Assembly: GCA_030917025.1 (NCBI GenBank)
Contig: JAUPVN010000030.1
Location: forward strand, 1-7,314
From: Patescibacteria group bacterium
GTDB taxonomy: Bacteria; Patescibacteriota; Saccharimonadia; Saccharimonadales; CAIOMD01
DNA length: 7,314 nucleotides
Direction of reading: 5' to 3'
The notes below the pieces were generated by a model that was not told the DNA's origin, did no database searches, and saw nothing but the letters and a program-made list of their open reading frames with translations. Positions 5,495 through 7,314 of this stretch are shown here, piece after piece. Position 1 is the stretch's first letter, and each line of letters starts with the position of its first letter. The position numbers and the translations under genes were made by a program.

Positions 5495-5507
5495 ATTACA
5501 AAAAACA

Positions 5508-6884
5508 ATGAAGGACGACACGCTTTGGCAAGCCATCCTAGGAGAGATTGAACTATCTATTTCTAGGGGTAGCTATGTAACGTGGTTTAAAAATACAAGA
5601 GTACTAAGAACAGAAGGAAACGTAATTGTTATTGGGGTTGGTAACATCTTTACAAAACAGCAGCTAGAAGTTAAATATCGCCCAATGTTAGACTCTTTAT
5701 TACTAAAATATGCACCAGAAGGCACTAGGTTAGATTTTAAAATTTATGCTGTTCCTGCTCGTAGTAATAACTCTTCTAAGCAAACAACCTTTAGCCCAAA
5801 AAGGCCAACGCCCAACCAAACTACCTTTACTACAAACACACCTAAAAATAGTTTTTCTCAGTCTTACCGTAAGGGCTTAAACGAAACCTACACTTTTGAT
5901 TCTTTTATAGTAGGTTCTAATAACGAGCTTGCTTACGCTGCCGGCCAAGCAATTTCTTTGTCTCCGGGTAAAAAATATAACCCAATGTTTGTTTATGGAG
6001 GGGTTGGCCTTGGCAAAACACACCTTATACAGGCCGTAGGTAACGGAATACTTGTAAATAATCCTAAAGCGCGCGTTGTTTACATTACTAGTGAGCAATT
6101 TGTTCAAGAGTTTTTGCAAGCAATTAGATACAAAAAAATTAGTGATTTTACCGCACACTACAGAAGCGCCGATGTTTTAATTGTAGACGACTTGCAGTTT
6201 ATTGCCGGTAAAGAAAAAACTCAAGAAGAGTTTTTTCATACCTTTAACGCCCTGCACCAAGCCAATAAACAAATCATTATAAGTAGCGACAAACCGCCCA
6301 AAGCCATTCCAACACTAGAAGAAAGGCTAAGAAGCCGTTTTGAATGGGGCATGATTGTAGATATTGGTACACCAGACTTTGAAACACGCAGTGCAATATT
6401 ACAAAACAAGGCCATACAACACGAACAAGATCTACCACCAGATGTTGTAGAATTTTTAGCCAACCGGTTTCATAACAATATTAGAGAACTAGAGGGCGCC
6501 CTTAACCAGCTTCTTGCCTTTTGCGAAATGCGCAACCTAAAACCCAGCATATCTGTTGCAACCGGTGTTTTTGGAACCTCTCCTGGCCGGCCAAAAAGAA
6601 TTTCTAGTAAGCAAATAATAGAAAAAACGGCCAAGCATTACCAAGTAGACTTAATTGATCTTTTAAGCCCAAGGCGAGACAAAGACATTGTAGTGCCACG
6701 CCAGGTTGCAATGTATTTATTAAGATCGGAGCTTAAGCTTAGCTTTCCTAAAATTGCTCAAGAATTGGGCAGAAAAGACCACACCACCGCCATGCATTCG
6801 GTAGAAAAAATTCAAAAAGAACTTCATTTTGACAGTATCTTAAAAGAACAAGTAGACGAAATTAAGGAGCGTTTATATGCATAA
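5508..6884 (+). CDS. dnaA: Chromosomal replication initiator protein DnaA
   Basis: A 458-residue protein of normal length that binds DnaA boxes, forms an ATP-dependent filament and opens the origin. Domain I (about 1-82, DTLWQAILGEIELSISRGSYVTWF at its start) serves partner and helicase contacts. Domain II (about 84-122) is a short Asn/Thr/Pro/Ser-rich linker. Domain III (about 123-345) is the AAA+ core: Walker A GGVGLGKTH (164-172, Lys170), Walker B VLIVDDLQF (223-231), sensor 1 around QIIISSDKPP (255-264), box VII RLRSRF with the presumed arginine finger Arg277, and sensor 2 NIRELEGALNQL with Arg326. Domain IV (about 365-458) holds the helix-turn-helix and the signature GRKDHTTAMHS (421-431), which contacts the DnaA box. 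All key residues are present. It diverges from rpmH and is followed by dnaN after 242 bp. DnaA boxes lie on both sides, so autoregulation is likely. Confidence 0.98.
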   Translation: MKDDTLWQAILGEIELSISRGSYVTWFKNTRVLRTEGNVIVIGVGNIFTKQQLEVKYRPMLDSLLLKYAPEGTRLDFKIYAVPARSNNSSKQTTFSPKRPTPNQTTFTTNTPKNSFSQSYRKGLNETYTFDSFIVGSNNELAYAAGQAISLSPGKKYNPMFVYGGVGLGKTHLIQAVGNGILVNNPKARVVYITSEQFVQEFLQAIRYKKISDFTAHYRSADVLIVDDLQFIAGKEKTQEEFFHTFNALHQANKQIIISSDKPPKAIPTLEERLRSRFEWGMIVDIGTPDFETRSAILQNKAIQHEQDLPPDVVEFLANRFHNNIRELEGALNQLLAFCEMRNLKPSISVATGVFGTSPGRPKRISSKQIIEKTAKHYQVDLIDLLSPRRDKDIVVPRQVAMYLLRSELKLSFPKIAQELGRKDHTTAMHSVEKIQKELHFDSILKEQVDEIKERLYA

Positions 6885-6888
6885 TAAA

Positions 6889-6950
6889 TGTGTACAACTT
6901 GTGTATAAACGGTGTAAACATATGTGTATAAATATTAGTGTTTGTACACA
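6889..6950. promoter_or_regulatory. Cluster of four DnaA boxes just after dnaA
   Basis: Two perfect TTATACACA boxes (minus strand, 6900-6908 and 6923-6931) and two copies of the one-mismatch form TTGTACACA (minus strand 6889-6897, plus strand 6942-6950). The first two begin 11 bp apart, about one helical turn. The last faces the other three. Confidence 0.62.
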
Positions 6951-6952
6951 TA
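6921..6952. repeat. Perfect 8-bp inverted repeat with 16-bp spacer
   Basis: TATGTGTA (6921-6928) and TACACATA (6945-6952) are exact complements. The arms overlap two oppositely oriented DnaA boxes, so this may be a paired protein site more than an RNA hairpin. Confidence 0.5.
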
Positions 6953-7024
6953 AACCACAGCTTCAATTAAAATTTGCTTTTAACGTTGCTTTAATACACT
7001 TTTTTAGCACAGCCGTTCCACTGT

Positions 7025-7033
7025 TTTTACACA
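7025..7033 (+). promoter_or_regulatory. DnaA box TTTTACACA
   Basis: Matches TTWTNCACA. The same 9-mer recurs at 7070-7078, on the other side of the AT-rich stretch. Confidence 0.5.
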
Positions 7034-7069
7034 ACCAAAATCTAAATTTTATATCTATTAATTCTAACT

Positions 7070-7087
7070 TTTTACACAATATCCACA
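7070..7087 (+). promoter_or_regulatory. Two abutting DnaA boxes at the dnaN promoter
   Basis: TTTTACACA (7070-7078) is followed with no gap by ATATCCACA (7079-7087, one mismatch to TTATCCACA). They cover the -35 and spacer of the candidate dnaN promoter. Confidence 0.55.
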
Positions 7088-7098
7088 AGCCCTATAAC
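7071..7098 (+). promoter_or_regulatory. Candidate dnaN promoter
   Basis: TTTACA (7071-7076) and TATAAC (7093-7098) each match consensus at five of six positions, with a 16-bp spacer. The leader would be about 20 bases and contain the dnaN Shine-Dalgarno. Confidence 0.5.
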
Positions 7099-7114
7099 AA
7101 CAACTACATATAAG

Positions 7115-7120
7115 AAAGGA
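7115..7120 (+). promoter_or_regulatory. Shine-Dalgarno of dnaN
   Basis: AAAGGA, six bases before the ATG at 7127, at normal spacing. Confidence 0.7.
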
Positions 7121-7126
7121 ACTATT

Positions 7127-7314
7127 ATGAAGTTACAAGTAACCCAAGAAAATCTATCAAAAGCACTATCAAATGTAGCTAAAATAGCTATGGCAAATAA
7201 AAACCCATTACCAATACTAAATAATGTAATGCTTAAAACAATAGATGGTAGATTAAGCTTATCTGCTACAAACCTAGAAATAGCAATAACAGAAAAGATT
7301 GGCTCTAAAGTTAG
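7127..7314 (+). CDS. dnaN: DNA polymerase III beta subunit (sliding clamp), N-terminal part
   Basis: The first 62 codons are present and the rest lies beyond the window. The protein starts MKLQVTQENLSKALSNVAKI and has NPLPILNNVMLKT and LSLSATNLEIAIT, the standard first-domain pattern of the beta clamp (an N-terminal strand and helix, then a P-I-L-x-N motif and an A-T-N/D-L-E strand). The clamp encircles DNA and tethers the replicative polymerase. Its place after dnaA is the usual one. It has its own Shine-Dalgarno and probably its own promoter. Confidence 0.96.
   Translation, partial: MKLQVTQENLSKALSNVAKIAMANKNPLPILNNVMLKTIDGRLSLSATNLEIAITEKIGSKV

Larger units (their letters stand above)
5195..5507. 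other. Intergenic region upstream of dnaA, probable oriC part with DnaA boxes and AT-rich stretch
   Basis: This 313-bp gap between divergent rpmH and dnaA holds no gene. It contains the rpmH promoter, a very AT-rich stretch (about 5248-5303) that could be a duplex-unwinding element, and 9-mers that match or nearly match TTWTNCACA. These are CTATCCACA (5303-5311, one mismatch), TTATCCACA (5324-5332, perfect), the complement of TTATACACA (5356-5364) and the complement of TTTTCCACA (5421-5429); a weak one (complement of TTTTCTACA) is at 5265-5273. TTTTAGTATA occurs at 5387-5396 and 5431-5440, 44 bp apart. The location beside dnaA and the box cluster agree with an origin. Whether replication starts here or downstream of dnaA cannot be decided by eye. 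Confidence 0.75.
6885..7126. other. dnaA-dnaN intergenic region rich in DnaA boxes, probable second origin part
   Basis: This 242-bp gap holds more box-like 9-mers than the region upstream of dnaA. On the minus strand there are TTGTACACA (6889-6897), TTATACACA (6900-6908) and TTATACACA (6923-6931); on the plus strand TTGTACACA (6942-6950), TTTTACACA (7025-7033), TTTTACACA (7070-7078) and ATATCCACA (7079-7087). An AT-rich stretch (about 7037-7070) lies between groups and could unwind. A 78-codon frame that covers most of it (6877-7113) starts inside dnaA and has no family resemblance, so it is not called as a gene. Confidence 0.72.

Noticed and set aside
6877..7113. 78-codon plus-strand frame over the dnaA-dnaN gap
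   Set aside because: It begins inside the end of dnaA, has no ribosome-binding site, its Cys/His/Asn-rich composition follows from the DnaA-box repeats, and it resembles no family.

Overview
This window carries the dnaA neighbourhood of a bacterial chromosome, most likely the replication origin. The two classic arms diverge from it: dnaA and the start of dnaN read rightward, while rpmH, rnpA, yidC and a jag/khpB-type gene read leftward. The sequence is AT-rich. Several traits suggest a small-genome bacterium of the Candidate Phyla Radiation (Patescibacteria), Saccharibacteria being my best guess: compact genes, a Jag-type protein without its usual N-terminal domain, short or absent 5' leaders, and surface proteins with low-complexity linkers. 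This assignment is inference, because no 16S or other marker is present. The standard code fits: no complete gene uses an internal TGA, which argues against the TGA=Gly code of Gracilibacteria and SR1.

Layout. From 1 to 3105 lie three rightward genes for envelope functions: the 3' part of a secreted SGNH/GDSL hydrolase with a calcium-binding repeat and a C-terminal hydrophobic segment, a GT4-type glycosyltransferase, and a 180-residue signal-peptide membrane protein of unknown function with a Lys-rich tail. From 5194 back to 3123 runs the leftward operon rpmH (45 aa), rnpA, yidC, jag. The two groups converge at about 3105-3123, where a hairpin plus a T-tract, encoded inside the 3' end of the opposing gene, looks like the terminator of the leftward operon. 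From 5195 to 5507 is an AT-rich intergenic region with DnaA boxes. dnaA occupies 5508-6884. A second intergenic region with more boxes (6885-7126) follows, and dnaN starts at 7127 and runs off the window.

How the parts work together. DnaA would bind the boxes on both sides of its own gene to start replication, and box positions over the putative dnaA and dnaN promoters suggest it also controls transcription there. The leftward operon makes ribosomal protein L34, the RNase P protein, the YidC membrane insertase and an RNA-binding KH-R3H protein, a cluster linking translation, RNA processing and membrane protein insertion. The rightward surface genes are probably accessory. The glycosyltransferase and the small membrane protein have -10-like elements directly against their start codons and no Shine-Dalgarno sequence, so leaderless transcription is likely for both.

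I found no tRNA, rRNA, CRISPR array or insertion sequence. I did not find a clearly new multi-gene system. The most unusual items are the box clusters on both sides of dnaA, the tandem 21-bp repeat in the upstream one, the leaderless surface genes, and the two unfamiliar surface proteins.
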